Source: Anaerolineae bacterium
GTDB lineage: Bacteria; Chloroflexota; Anaerolineae; Aggregatilineales; Phototrophicaceae
Direction of reading: 5' to 3'
DNA: 64,000 nucleotides
Assembly (NCBI GenBank): GCA_025055175.1
Contig: JANWYT010000017.1
Location: 1 to 64,000 of the forward strand
In this document: in pieces, positions 9,465 through 18,190 of the stretch
Position numbering within the stretch: position 1 is the stretch's first letter
Layout of the letters: each line of letters begins with the position of its first letter
Notes under the pieces: generated by a model
The model's input: only the letters and a program-made list of their open reading frames with translations
Databases searched by the model: none
Told to the model about the DNA's origin: nothing
Translations under genes and position numbers: made by a program

Positions 9465-10505
9465 TTAAGCTACCGTAGCTGTTTGCCTCTGGAAATGCGG
9501 CAGGACGTGTTCGGCGTACTCTGCCACGATGCGCTCTTCTTCGCCGCACATTAGGTAGATGTTGAACTGGGTGACGCCAATGGCTTCCAGCTCTTTGAGC
9601 TTGCGCACATGCTCTTCGGCAGAACCCAACACGCCGAAGCTGTCGATGATGTCGTCGCTGATGAAGTCCAGATGGTCGGCGTCCTTGTCGGCGTGGTGAC
9701 GATAGTCGTAACCCTTGCGTCCTTCAATATAGTCGGTGAGGCGCTTGGGAACGGTGTGACCCTCCTTGCCGTACTTCTCCACCAGGTCGGCCACGTGGTT
9801 GCCGACCATCGCCGGAAACCAGCGGGTCTGCGCGCGAGCCTTCGTCATGTCGCCCACCCAAACCGGCGCTGCTGCCATGATCTTGTAGCCGTTCACATCT
9901 TTGCCCGCCGCCTTGCGCGCCGCCAGCGCCTGATCGCTGAACCACTTGATGAGCCAGGGATCAGCGAGTTGTAAGATGAGGCCGTCGCCGTGCTGGCCCG
10001 CTGCTGTCAGGGCTTTCGGGCCGTAGGCTGCATACCAAATGGGCAGACGATGACCCGGCGCCCAAGGCAGGTCGATCTCAATTTCGTCGCTGTCGTTGGC
10101 AATCTCTTTTCGATATTTCACGCGCTCACCTGCTACCAGCTTTTGCATGGCATAGCCGAATTCGACCATCGTATCGACGTTCATCGGCTTGCTGCCCAGC
10201 ACACGCCGACTGCTATCGCCGCGTCCAATGCCGATGTCGAAGCGTCCACCGCTTTGCAAGCTGAGGTTAGCGTAAATGCTGGCGGCCACGCTCCAATCGC
10301 GCACGCCTGGATTGGTCACGCACGGGCCGAAGCGCACCCTGTCTGTATGTTCGATACACATGGCCATCGTGGTGTAGCAATCGCGCCAAAGTATGTGGCT
10401 GTCGAAGAACCAGACGTAGTCGAAGCCTGCGACTTCGGCTTGGCGGCAGATGGCTTTGGTGCGCTGAGGGCTGATGTCGCCTTTGAAAGTGATCGCAAAT
10501 TCCAT
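9465..10505 (-). CDS. LLM-class (luciferase-like) F420/FMN-dependent oxidoreductase
   Basis: The protein of about 346 residues shows the bacterial-luciferase/F420 TIM-barrel pattern: a start MEFAITFKGDISPQ, 'AEVAGFDYVWFFDSH', 'TDRVRFGPCVTNPGVRDWSV', 'GRFDIGIGRGDSSRRVLG' and 'LPIWYAAYGPKALTAAGQHGDGLIL'. I set the start at the ATG at 10505 because GAGG lies 9 nt upstream; the ATG at 10514 directly abuts that GAGG and is a poor start. The gene sits inside the hydA-mmsA-transaminase cluster. There is no classical dihydropyrimidine dehydrogenase here, so this enzyme may supply or consume a pyrimidine-derived intermediate. That is inference from context: cofactor (F420 versus FMN) and reaction are not readable from the sequence. 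Confidence 0.85.
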   Translation of the reverse strand: MEFAITFKGDISPQRTKAICRQAEVAGFDYVWFFDSHILWRDCYTTMAMCIEHTDRVRFGPCVTNPGVRDWSVAASIYANLSLQSGGRFDIGIGRGDSSRRVLGSKPMNVDTMVEFGYAMQKLVAGERVKYRKEIANDSDEIEIDLPWAPGHRLPIWYAAYGPKALTAAGQHGDGLILQLADPWLIKWFSDQALAARKAAGKDVNGYKIMAAAPVWVGDMTKARAQTRWFPAMVGNHVADLVEKYGKEGHTVPKRLTDYIEGRKGYDYRHHADKDADHLDFISDDIIDSFGVLGSAEEHVRKLKELEAIGVTQFNIYLMCGEEERIVAEYAEHVLPHFQRQTATVA

Positions 10506-10582
10506 GTCAAACATCCTCTAAACGTCTAATCGCGAATACAATCTGTGCGAGGTGCGCCAAGCAGCGCACCCCAGGATACGCA

Positions 10583-10930
10583 CTAGGCTAAGTAGGCTTC
10601 GTACTGCTTGGCACAGCGCTCCAGAGCGCGCTGAGCTTCGCGCACGTTAATCTTGGGAGCGACGTCCTGATAGAAGCGCAGGGCTAGGCCCTCGGCGTTG
10701 CGCTGCGACTCGGCCCCATCCAGGTTCAGGACGTAATCGGCTTCGTCTAGGCCGTCAATCGGCTCTAGCTTGATCTCGGTGACGTTTTCGCGACGCACGC
10801 GCTCCAGGTTTTGGCGGCGCTTGTCGGCGTCTTTGGCGCGCTCAACAGCCCCTATGGCCTGGTAGTAATCGCGCATTTGCGCTTCTAGCGCAATGGCGAA
10901 GGCGAAGATTGAACCAAACGAATTGAGCAT
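10583..10930 (-). CDS. Small helical protein of unknown function in the pyrimidine cluster
   Basis: The 115-residue product starts MLNSFGSIFAFAIALEAQMRDYY and is predicted mainly helical and highly charged, with no signal peptide or membrane segment. The first helix (aliphatic, then E...YY) recalls the opening helix of ferritin-like or rubrerythrin-like proteins, but the repeated ExxH motifs are absent, so I do not assign that fold. The start at 10930 lies 13 nt after the mmsA stop with GGGGACAG just upstream, so it is translated in the operon. An in-frame extension into mmsA is unlikely. Its conserved position between mmsA and the LLM oxidoreductase would suggest an accessory role; no function is known to me. 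Confidence 0.7.
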   Translation of the reverse strand: MLNSFGSIFAFAIALEAQMRDYYQAIGAVERAKDADKRRQNLERVRRENVTEIKLEPIDGLDEADYVLNLDGAESQRNAEGLALRFYQDVAPKINVREAQRALERCAKQYEAYLA

Positions 10931-10943
10931 GGTCTGTCCCCGA

Positions 10944-12395
10944 CTAGAGCCAGCGCTCGATGAGAATCTTCTTGTCGGTGTAGAACTCAATGGAGTCTAG
11001 GCCCTGCCCATGAAGGTCGCCGAAGAACGAGTCGCGTTGTCCGCCGAAGGGGAAAGACGCGGTCGCAGCCGCCACACCAACGTTAATGCCGATGTTGCCG
11101 GCGCGCACGCGGTACTTGAACTCGCGGGCTGCTTTGCCGCTGCTGGTGAACAGGCTGGCTGCGTTGCCGTAGTGGCTCTTGTTGATGACTTCGATGGCCG
11201 TCTCAAAGTCCGGCACGTGCATAAGGCTCATCACTGGGCCGAAGATTTCTTCGCGCGCGACGGTCATCTGCGGCTGGACGCCGTCCAGGATTGTCGGGCC
11301 GACGAACGTGCCGTCTTCGTAGCCCTCGACCTTGATGTTGCGGCCATCTAGCAGAAGCTGTGCGCCTTCTTGCACGCCCTGATCGACCATGCGATGGATG
11401 CGCTCTTTGGCAGCGCTGCTGATGACTGTCCCCATTTGGGTGCTTTCGTCTAAGCCATAGCCGACGCGCAGGCTGCTGGCTCGCTTGAGCAGCTCGGCCT
11501 TGAGCGGCTCATAGGCTTCGCCTACCGCTACGATGACGCTGCCGGCTAAGCAGCGCTGACCCGCGCAGCCGTAAACGCTGCCCATGATGTTGGCGACGCT
11601 GGCCTCCATGTTGGCGTCGGGCAGGACAGCGATGTAGTTCTTGGCGCCGCCCTGGGCCTGCACGCGCTTGCCATACTTGGCGCAGGTCTCGTATACAATC
11701 CTGGCGACGGGTGTGCTGCCCACGAAGGATACGCCTACCACTTCCGCATGTTCCATGATCGCCATTGCGGCGTCTTTGCCGCCGTTGACTAGGTTCACCA
11801 CGCCTTCGGGCAAGTCCAGCTCGTCCAGCAGCTCAAACAGCAGCTCAGTGCTGAGTGGGGTCTGCGGGCTGGGCTTGAGGACGAAGGTATTGCCAGTGGT
11901 GATGGCCGTCGGCAAGAACCACAACGGCACCATCATCGGAAAGTTGAAGGGGGTAATCGCAGCAAACACACCCAGAGGCTGGCGTTCAGCGGTCTCGTCG
12001 ATGCCGCTGCTCACGTCTTCCAGGCGGTAGCCGCGCATGATGGTCGGCACAGACGCTGCAAATTCTACGCTCTCAATGCCGCGCCGTACTTCGCCGCGCG
12101 CTTCGTCGCGCGTCTTGCCATTCTCCGAGACGATCAGGGCTGCGATGTCTTCAAAGCGCTCTTCTAACATGGTCTTCAGGCGGAACATGTACTGTGCGCG
12201 GCTGAGGACGGGAATGCGCCGCCAGTCTTCAAAAGCGGCGCTGGCAGCCTTTACCGCCTGATCGACCTCGCTCACGGGGGCGTCAGGGCATTCTGCCAGG
12301 ACTTCGCAGGTGGCAGGATTGATGACGGGGGTGTAGGTGCTGGCGTTGGATTCGACCCAACTGCCGTTGATGTACTGCTTGACGCGTCTGGTCAT
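10944..12395 (-). CDS. mmsA: CoA-acylating methylmalonate-semialdehyde dehydrogenase
   Basis: This 483-residue aldehyde dehydrogenase oxidises methylmalonate semialdehyde to propionyl-CoA plus CO2, or malonate semialdehyde to acetyl-CoA plus CO2, using NAD+ and CoA. Family marks are the N-terminal 'KQYINGSWVESNASTYTPVINPATCEVLAECP', 'ITPFNFPMMVPLWFLPTAI' in the NAD-binding region, 'SFVGSTPVARIVYE', and 'GCAGQRCLAGSVIV' with the nucleophilic Cys near residue 282. It lacks the usual ALDH Glu-based deacylation context, consistent with CoA-dependent members. In this cluster it would drain the keto-acid produced from beta-alanine or beta-aminoisobutyrate by the upstream transaminase. The propionyl-CoA it makes feeds the carboxylase/mutase genes at 21.9-31.1 kb. 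It is also used in valine and inositol breakdown. Confidence 0.93.
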   Translation of the reverse strand: MTRRVKQYINGSWVESNASTYTPVINPATCEVLAECPDAPVSEVDQAVKAASAAFEDWRRIPVLSRAQYMFRLKTMLEERFEDIAALIVSENGKTRDEARGEVRRGIESVEFAASVPTIMRGYRLEDVSSGIDETAERQPLGVFAAITPFNFPMMVPLWFLPTAITTGNTFVLKPSPQTPLSTELLFELLDELDLPEGVVNLVNGGKDAAMAIMEHAEVVGVSFVGSTPVARIVYETCAKYGKRVQAQGGAKNYIAVLPDANMEASVANIMGSVYGCAGQRCLAGSVIVAVGEAYEPLKAELLKRASSLRVGYGLDESTQMGTVISSAAKERIHRMVDQGVQEGAQLLLDGRNIKVEGYEDGTFVGPTILDGVQPQMTVAREEIFGPVMSLMHVPDFETAIEVINKSHYGNAASLFTSSGKAAREFKYRVRAGNIGINVGVAAATASFPFGGQRDSFFGDLHGQGLDSIEFYTDKKILIERWL

Positions 12396-12480
12396 AGTCT
12401 TGCCTCTCGCTCCAAAGTAAACACTATCGAATCCTCAACAGCGCACAGGGGCAAGCCCTGCGCGCCGATGGCGTTCTCTA

Positions 12481-13815
12481 CTAGCCTTCGTAGTACTCGT
12501 CTAAGATGGTCAGCGCTCCATCCAGGATTTGCAGCCCTTCTTCAATCTGCGCTTCGGTGATGATGAGAGGCGGCGTGTTGAAGATCATGTTCCAGCGCAC
12601 GAGCGTGGTCAGGCCGTTCTGCTTGAGGTAGGCGGCAGCGCGCTTCATCGGCTCGCTAGGGGGTTGGTTGAAGCCGCTTATCGGCTCGCGAGTGCGGCGA
12701 TCTTTCACTAGTTCGATGACGTGGTGCAGCGCCGTGCCGCGCACGTCACCGATGACGGGGTGCTTCTCAGCCAAGTCCATCAGGCCGCGCCGCAAGACCT
12801 TGCCCATCTCGCGACTGCGTTCGATCAAGCCTTCGTTGTGGTAAACTTCCAGGGTGGCCACTGCGGCGGCCATAGCCAAAGTATGGGCGCTATAGGTCAG
12901 GCCGGCGTGCAGCACATGGTCATCGAAATACTCGGCCACGCGCTGGCTGACGATAGTCGCGCCCAGCGGCACATAGCCCGACGTGATGCCTTTGGCGGTG
13001 GTGATGATGTCTGGCACAGCCTTTGGGTAGTGGTTGATACCCCACCATTCGCCGGTGCGCCCGAAGCCGCTCATCGTCTCATCGACGATCAGCAACATGC
13101 CGTACTTGTCGCAGATTTCGCGCAGGCGGTTGAAGTAGACTTCGGTCGGCTGCATAACACCAGACGAGCCGCTGTAGCCCTCCACCAAGATTGCGGCGCA
13201 GTACTGCGGGCCTTCCATGTGGACGATCTCTTCAATCAGGTCGGCGATGATGGCGTCGCCTTCTTCCTGGGTACGGCCATTGTAGATGGGGTTGCGGTAG
13301 GCATAGGGATCGGGCATGCGTACGATCCAGGGGACGCCTGGCTCGTTGGCCAGGCGGCGCGGATCGCCGCCGGCGCTGGCCGCCGCGAACGTGCCGCCGT
13401 GATAGCTGCGGTAGCGCGTGAGAATCTTCTGGCGACCGGTGAACAGGCGAGCCACCTTCATGCCGTTTTCGACGGCATCCGTGCCGCCGTTGCAGAAGAG
13501 CGTCTTGCTGAGGTCGCCTGGCGCAACGTCGGCTAGCATGGCGCCCAGCTTGGCACGCGCTTCGGTGGTGGCTGAAGGTTCGACGTAGCACAGCTTGGCG
13601 GCCTGTTCCTGGATGGCCTTCACCACGTGGGGGTGGCTGTGGCCAATGTTGACGTTGACAAGCTGCGACGACCAATCGAGGTAACGCTTGCCGTCGGCAT
13701 CCCAGACGTAGACGCCTTCGCCGCGCTCCATGACGAGCGGACTCCAGGCCGCTTGGGCGTTCCAACTGACAAAGGTGTGTTCCTTGCTCTCTTGGGCAAT
13801 TTGGCTGGGGATCAT
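12481..13815 (-). CDS. Class III (omega) aminotransferase, probably beta-alanine/beta-aminoisobutyrate:pyruvate
   Basis: This 444-residue PLP enzyme is of the subgroup II aminotransferase fold. Visible features are 'WDADGKRYLDWSSQLVNVNIGHSHPHV' near residue 40, 'FCNGGTDAVENGMKVAR' (phosphate-binding region), 'YRSYHGGTFAA', 'LLIVDETMSGFGRTGEWW' with the PLP-contacting Asp, and 'TTAKGITSGYVPLGA' holding the Schiff-base Lys near residue 275. It is the first gene of the minus-strand cluster. Placed before mmsA and hydA, it most likely transaminates beta-alanine and beta-aminoisobutyrate to the semialdehydes. Sequence alone cannot exclude taurine, GABA or other omega-amino substrates. The 13816-14018 upstream stretch contains its promoter region and that of the divergent kinase. 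Confidence 0.88.
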   Translation of the reverse strand: MIPSQIAQESKEHTFVSWNAQAAWSPLVMERGEGVYVWDADGKRYLDWSSQLVNVNIGHSHPHVVKAIQEQAAKLCYVEPSATTEARAKLGAMLADVAPGDLSKTLFCNGGTDAVENGMKVARLFTGRQKILTRYRSYHGGTFAAASAGGDPRRLANEPGVPWIVRMPDPYAYRNPIYNGRTQEEGDAIIADLIEEIVHMEGPQYCAAILVEGYSGSSGVMQPTEVYFNRLREICDKYGMLLIVDETMSGFGRTGEWWGINHYPKAVPDIITTAKGITSGYVPLGATIVSQRVAEYFDDHVLHAGLTYSAHTLAMAAAVATLEVYHNEGLIERSREMGKVLRRGLMDLAEKHPVIGDVRGTALHHVIELVKDRRTREPISGFNQPPSEPMKRAAAYLKQNGLTTLVRWNMIFNTPPLIITEAQIEEGLQILDGALTILDEYYEG

Positions 13816-13917
13816 GATGAGAGAATATCCTCAAAACTTCATGGCTGTTGGTCGTTAAAGATACCCAATTTTGCGCCGCTTGTCGAATGTTGCAATTCCG
13901 AGCTTTTTGCTCAAGGC

Positions 13918-13948
13918 TTGGGCAGAGATAGGGCGATTATGTTACAAT
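13918..13948 (+). promoter_or_regulatory. Probable sigma70 promoter of the large histidine kinase
   Basis: TTGGGC (13918-13923) and TACAAT (13943-13948) are separated by 19 nt and lie 70 nt upstream of the ATG at 14019. The spacing is slightly long; the -10 is good. Confidence 0.45.
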
Positions 13949-14018
13949 GTTGTTGCATCATCTCGACTACAGCTCATTTGCCACACTTCAGCATCAGAGT
14001 TCTCCCGCAGGAGTCGCC

Positions 14019-17000
14019 ATGGCCTCCACCACGCTCACGAGTGAAAGCCTGTCACAGTACAGATCGCTGACTAGCCTCTTGGCGCGCTGGCTGCCGCCGA
14101 TCATCGGCGTCATCTCCATGTTGGCCTACGTCGTGCTGGCCCTAGCTGCCTTCAATTGGCGCACGCAGCCTTTCATTGGCGCTGTCCTGACGCACACGAT
14201 GGTCGTCAACGCAGCTGTCCCTGGCAGCTCCAACCCCTGGAATGGCTTAGCCGCTGGTCTGCGTCATCAGGATTTCGTCATCGCAGTCAACGGCCAGCGT
14301 CTCGCGCCCAATCTCAGCGACTTCGCGGCTATGCGCGCGACGTACAACAGCCTGGCTCAGACCTGGCAGGTAGGCGATCAGGTGACCTTTGAGGTCATTC
14401 GCAAGACCTCTTACGCGCCCATTGATGCGCCTCAGTGTCAAGCTGTTGATCGCGAGACAGCGCGCTGCACCTTTAGCTTCACCCTGCAAACTTTTCCAGC
14501 AGAGGACTTCATCTCTTTTTTCGTTGTGGCCTACATAACGGGCCTGATAGTGATTGGCATGGGCTGGGCTGTGTGGTATCTGCGCTCTGATCATGTTGAC
14601 GGTCAGTTGGCGTCTTCGTCGATGTTCCTGACAGCTGTCTTCATAGGCGGATTATTTGATCTAAGTGCGACTCGAACTCTCACACCGCTGTGGTTAATTT
14701 GGACAACCTTCGGCAGTGCTAGTCTGGCGGTCTTCGCCATGATCTTCCCCTCACGGCTACCCATCGTGCGCAAGAATCCTGGATTGATGGTCATTCCGTT
14801 CATCATCGCGGCGGTGGTGAGCGCCTACGCCATCTACAAGCAGTCCAATCCTCTTGATCCCTACGACAACGGCGCAAACCAGCTCGTGGCGCTCATGGCC
14901 ATTGGCAGTGTTGTCTTCTTGGCTCTGGTGATGGGCTTCGTGCAGCGTCCGCGCGCCTTGACCCAAGACGCGCGCGATCAAGTGAACGCTATCCTCATCG
15001 GTTCGGCTATGCTGCTCATCCCAGCCACCGTCTGGCTCGCCAACCGCGTACTCATGGCAGCGCTGCGCACCTTCCTCCCCATCGCCCTTGAATCGCTCAT
15101 GCCATTGGCCGTCTTCACCAACGCCGCTATAGCCTACGCCGTTCTGCAATTTCGCGCCTTGAACACGGATCGTATCATCAGCCAGAGCATCACTTATTCG
15201 ATCATGCTTGGCACGCTCATCATCAGCGTTTTCCTGATGACCTTAGGTGGTACACTCATCGCCATCGATCTGTTCAACGCCAACAGCGTCCTGACCATCT
15301 CCATCATCCTCTTCGTGATGGTGATGGGTTTCACGCCGCTGCGCACCCGCGTGCAGGAACAAATCGACCGCGTGTACTTCCGTGCGCGGCGTAACTATCA
15401 GCAGAAGCTCGAAGAATTCGGCCAAAATGTGGCCCGTAGCCTGCCCTTCGAAGAGCTTACTCTGAAGTTCCGCCAAGCCCTGCAAGAAAATGTATCGCCC
15501 TCGCGCATCTTCATCTTCTTAATCGACCGCGATGCTCAGGCCTACGTCGATTACGCTCCGCAGGGCAAGCAGACCGATGTCAGCCTGCCGCTGGATGGCC
15601 CGATCGTCAAGATGATGAGCAGCGCCGATCAGCCTATCATCCTAGAACGCGGTGAGCCGCTGCCGCCAGAGCTGTGGACAGATCGTGCGCGTTTGCAGCT
15701 CTTGCGCGCTCATATGCTCGTGCCTATGCGCGGCGCGGATCGCTTGAATGGCGTCGTCATCCTGGGTGCGCCGCTGAGCGGTCGCAGCCTCTACAACTTC
15801 GAGGAGACGCGCTTCATCATCAACCTGGTCAGTCAGTACGCCGTTGCCACTGAACGCGCCCAGGTCATCGAATCGCTGGAGCGACGCGTGCGCGAGCTGG
15901 ACGTGCTGAGCCAGGTGGGCCAGGCTGTTAGCTTCACCACCGAATTTGACGACTTGCTGGAACTCATCAGCGCTCAGACGGCGCGCCTCATCAGCGCCCC
16001 CTGCTTCTACATTGCCCTCTACGATGAGGAGGCCAAGCAACTTTACTTTGCCTTCTTCTCCGAGGATGACGACAGGCGCAGCGACAAAGAGAACGTGCGC
16101 TGGCCGCTGGACGACGGCTTGTTCAGCGAAGTGGTGCGCGAGGGGCGCCCTGTGCGCGTGCCTGACTATGGCCGCGAAATGCTGCGCCGCGACGCGACCA
16201 TTAGGCTAGAAGCCCGCGACATGCGCGCTTGGATGGGCATGCCCCTCATCGCTGGTCGGCGCATTCTGGGGGTGATCGCCTTGGGCAAGCGCAAGACCTT
16301 TGAGCCATTCAGCGACGACCAGTTCAAAATCTTCAGCGACATCAGCGCTCTGGCCGCGACTTCCATCGATAAAGCCCGCCTGTTCACCGAGACCAAAATC
16401 CGTGAGCGCCAACTCACCGTCCTCAATGACATCAGCCGTAAACTGGTGGCCACCGAGTCGGATGTAGAGAAGCTGCTAGAGATCATTATGTCCAGCGCCG
16501 TAGACATCCTCAACGCAGAAGCTGGCTCGTTGCTGCTGAACACCGAAGACGCCAGCCAAGATTTGGAGTTCCGCGTCGTCATCGGTGGCAGCGGCGCTAA
16601 TCTGATCGGCCAGCGTATCAGCTCTGGCACGGGCATTGCCGGCCAAGTGGCTAAGACGGGGCGCGCCCTTATCGTCAACGACGCAGCCAACAACCCAGAT
16701 CATCGTGCGCAGTCTGACTTCAAGGCCAACTCTCTACTAGCCGTGCCGCTCATCGCCAAAGATGTCGTCATCGGCGTGCTGGAAGTCCTCAACAAACGCG
16801 ACGGTACGTCCTTCACCCAAGCCGACTCTGACCTGTTGACGACCTTCGCCAGCCAAGCCGCCGTCGCCATCGAAAATGCCCGCTTGTTCCGCATGACGGA
16901 TATTCAGCTCAGCCAGCGTGTGCGCGAACTAGAGGCGCTGGAACGCATTGACAACGAGCTGAATCGCACGTTAGACGTGGCCCAAGTGGCCGCGATCACC

Positions 17001-18188
17001 GTGCAATCGGCCATGCGTATTTTGGGCGCCCAGGGTGGGCTGTTGGGTATCGTTAACGAGTCGGCTACCCAGCTAGAGATTGTCGCTATCGAAGGTTACG
17101 ACGCTGACGACTACCCAGATGGTGTTGAGGGACGCATATGGCCGCTGGACAAAGGCATCATCAGTCGCGTGGTGCGCTTGCGCCAGCCCGACCTGGCCGT
17201 TGACGTGAGCATTGATCCTGATTTCAAGCGCGGCATCAAGGGCAGCATCAGCCAGATCACTATCCCGATGTTCAGCGGCGACGACCTGAACGCCATTCTC
17301 GTCCTAGAGCGCAATCAGTTGCCGCGTTTCAGCCTGACAGACTGGAGCTTCGCCCAGCGTATCGCCGAACATGCCAGCATTGCTATCGCCAATGCTCAGC
17401 TTTACGCAGCTCTCATGCGCGCCAACAAGAGCAAGTCGGACTTCATGGGCTTTGCGGCGCATGAACTCAAGAACCCACTCGCCTCTGTCAAGGGCTATGC
17501 CGATGTGCTGCTCACGGGCATGACCGGCGCTCTGAGCGAACAGCAAAGGAGCTTTGTGAGCATCATCCACTCCAACGCCAACCGTATGCAGACGATCATC
17601 GAAGACTTGCGCGCCTCGGCCCAGCTAGACGCTGACGAGTTCCGCGTCGATCTTGAGCCGATGAACATCTGGAACGCAGTGCTAGAGACATTGCGGCCTT
17701 TCATCCACTTCTTGCGCGACAAGAACCAGGAACTGGTGAACGAAGTGCCGGAGGATTTGCCTCTCATCATGGGCGATAGCACGCGCCTGATCCAGGTCTT
17801 GACCAACTTGGTGAGCAACGCACACAAGTACAGCCCGCCCGACACGACCATTCGCATTACGGCGCGCGTTGTCCAGAACTTCGTCGATCCAAAAGGCAAG
17901 CGACGCGGCCCGATGGTCGTCGTCTCGGTGATTGACCAGGGCATCGGCATCAGCGAAGAGGATCAGAAGCGTCTGTTCCGCGAGAAGTACTTCCGCAGCA
18001 GCAACAAGGCTGCTCAGGAGCAGCCTGGCACTGGCTTGGGCATGATGCTCACCCAGGGGATCGTTCACAAGCACAATGGCGAAATCTGGGTGGAGAGCGA
18101 ATTAGGCAAAGGCTCGACCTTCCATGTTGCTCTGCCTCTCGCACCCCAAGAATTTCAGACGCGCATCGGTGAGCTGTCAGTCGATTAG
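14019..18188 (+). CDS. Membrane histidine kinase with extracytoplasmic PDZ-like domain and four GAF domains
   Basis: This very long sensor kinase has 1389 residues. The order is: one transmembrane segment near residues 25-45; an extracytoplasmic PDZ-like domain at about 60-135 ('GLAAGLRHQDFVIAVNGQRL'); a bundle of about eight to nine membrane segments between roughly 160 and 435; four GAF-type domains at about 475-620, 625-790, 797-955 and 967-1130; a HisKA domain with 'AAHELKNPLASVKGY' (phosphorylated His near 1148); and a HATPase with N box 'LTNLVSNAHKYSPPD' near 1258 and G box 'GTGLGMML' near 1337. I chose the ATG at 14019 because CAGGAG precedes it by 5 nt; an upstream in-frame start gives an implausible 24-residue peptide. 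No response regulator is adjacent, so it is an orphan kinase. The ligands are unknown. The convergent ABC permease starts 2 nt after the stop. Confidence 0.92.
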   Translation: MASTTLTSESLSQYRSLTSLLARWLPPIIGVISMLAYVVLALAAFNWRTQPFIGAVLTHTMVVNAAVPGSSNPWNGLAAGLRHQDFVIAVNGQRLAPNLSDFAAMRATYNSLAQTWQVGDQVTFEVIRKTSYAPIDAPQCQAVDRETARCTFSFTLQTFPAEDFISFFVVAYITGLIVIGMGWAVWYLRSDHVDGQLASSSMFLTAVFIGGLFDLSATRTLTPLWLIWTTFGSASLAVFAMIFPSRLPIVRKNPGLMVIPFIIAAVVSAYAIYKQSNPLDPYDNGANQLVALMAIGSVVFLALVMGFVQRPRALTQDARDQVNAILIGSAMLLIPATVWLANRVLMAALRTFLPIALESLMPLAVFTNAAIAYAVLQFRALNTDRIISQSITYSIMLGTLIISVFLMTLGGTLIAIDLFNANSVLTISIILFVMVMGFTPLRTRVQEQIDRVYFRARRNYQQKLEEFGQNVARSLPFEELTLKFRQALQENVSPSRIFIFLIDRDAQAYVDYAPQGKQTDVSLPLDGPIVKMMSSADQPIILERGEPLPPELWTDRARLQLLRAHMLVPMRGADRLNGVVILGAPLSGRSLYNFEETRFIINLVSQYAVATERAQVIESLERRVRELDVLSQVGQAVSFTTEFDDLLELISAQTARLISAPCFYIALYDEEAKQLYFAFFSEDDDRRSDKENVRWPLDDGLFSEVVREGRPVRVPDYGREMLRRDATIRLEARDMRAWMGMPLIAGRRILGVIALGKRKTFEPFSDDQFKIFSDISALAATSIDKARLFTETKIRERQLTVLNDISRKLVATESDVEKLLEIIMSSAVDILNAEAGSLLLNTEDASQDLEFRVVIGGSGANLIGQRISSGTGIAGQVAKTGRALIVNDAANNPDHRAQSDFKANSLLAVPLIAKDVVIGVLEVLNKRDGTSFTQADSDLLTTFASQAAVAIENARLFRMTDIQLSQRVRELEALERIDNELNRTLDVAQVAAITVQSAMRILGAQGGLLGIVNESATQLEIVAIEGYDADDYPDGVEGRIWPLDKGIISRVVRLRQPDLAVDVSIDPDFKRGIKGSISQITIPMFSGDDLNAILVLERNQLPRFSLTDWSFAQRIAEHASIAIANAQLYAALMRANKSKSDFMGFAAHELKNPLASVKGYADVLLTGMTGALSEQQRSFVSIIHSNANRMQTIIEDLRASAQLDADEFRVDLEPMNIWNAVLETLRPFIHFLRDKNQELVNEVPEDLPLIMGDSTRLIQVLTNLVSNAHKYSPPDTTIRITARVVQNFVDPKGKRRGPMVVVSVIDQGIGISEEDQKRLFREKYFRSSNKAAQEQPGTGLGMMLTQGIVHKHNGEIWVESELGKGSTFHVALPLAPQEFQTRIGELSVD

Positions 18189-18190
18189 CC

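Noticed and set aside
12721-13536. A 271-codon plus-strand frame opposite the aminotransferase.
   Set aside because: Antisense to a well-conserved PLP enzyme; no start signal and no recognisable protein features.
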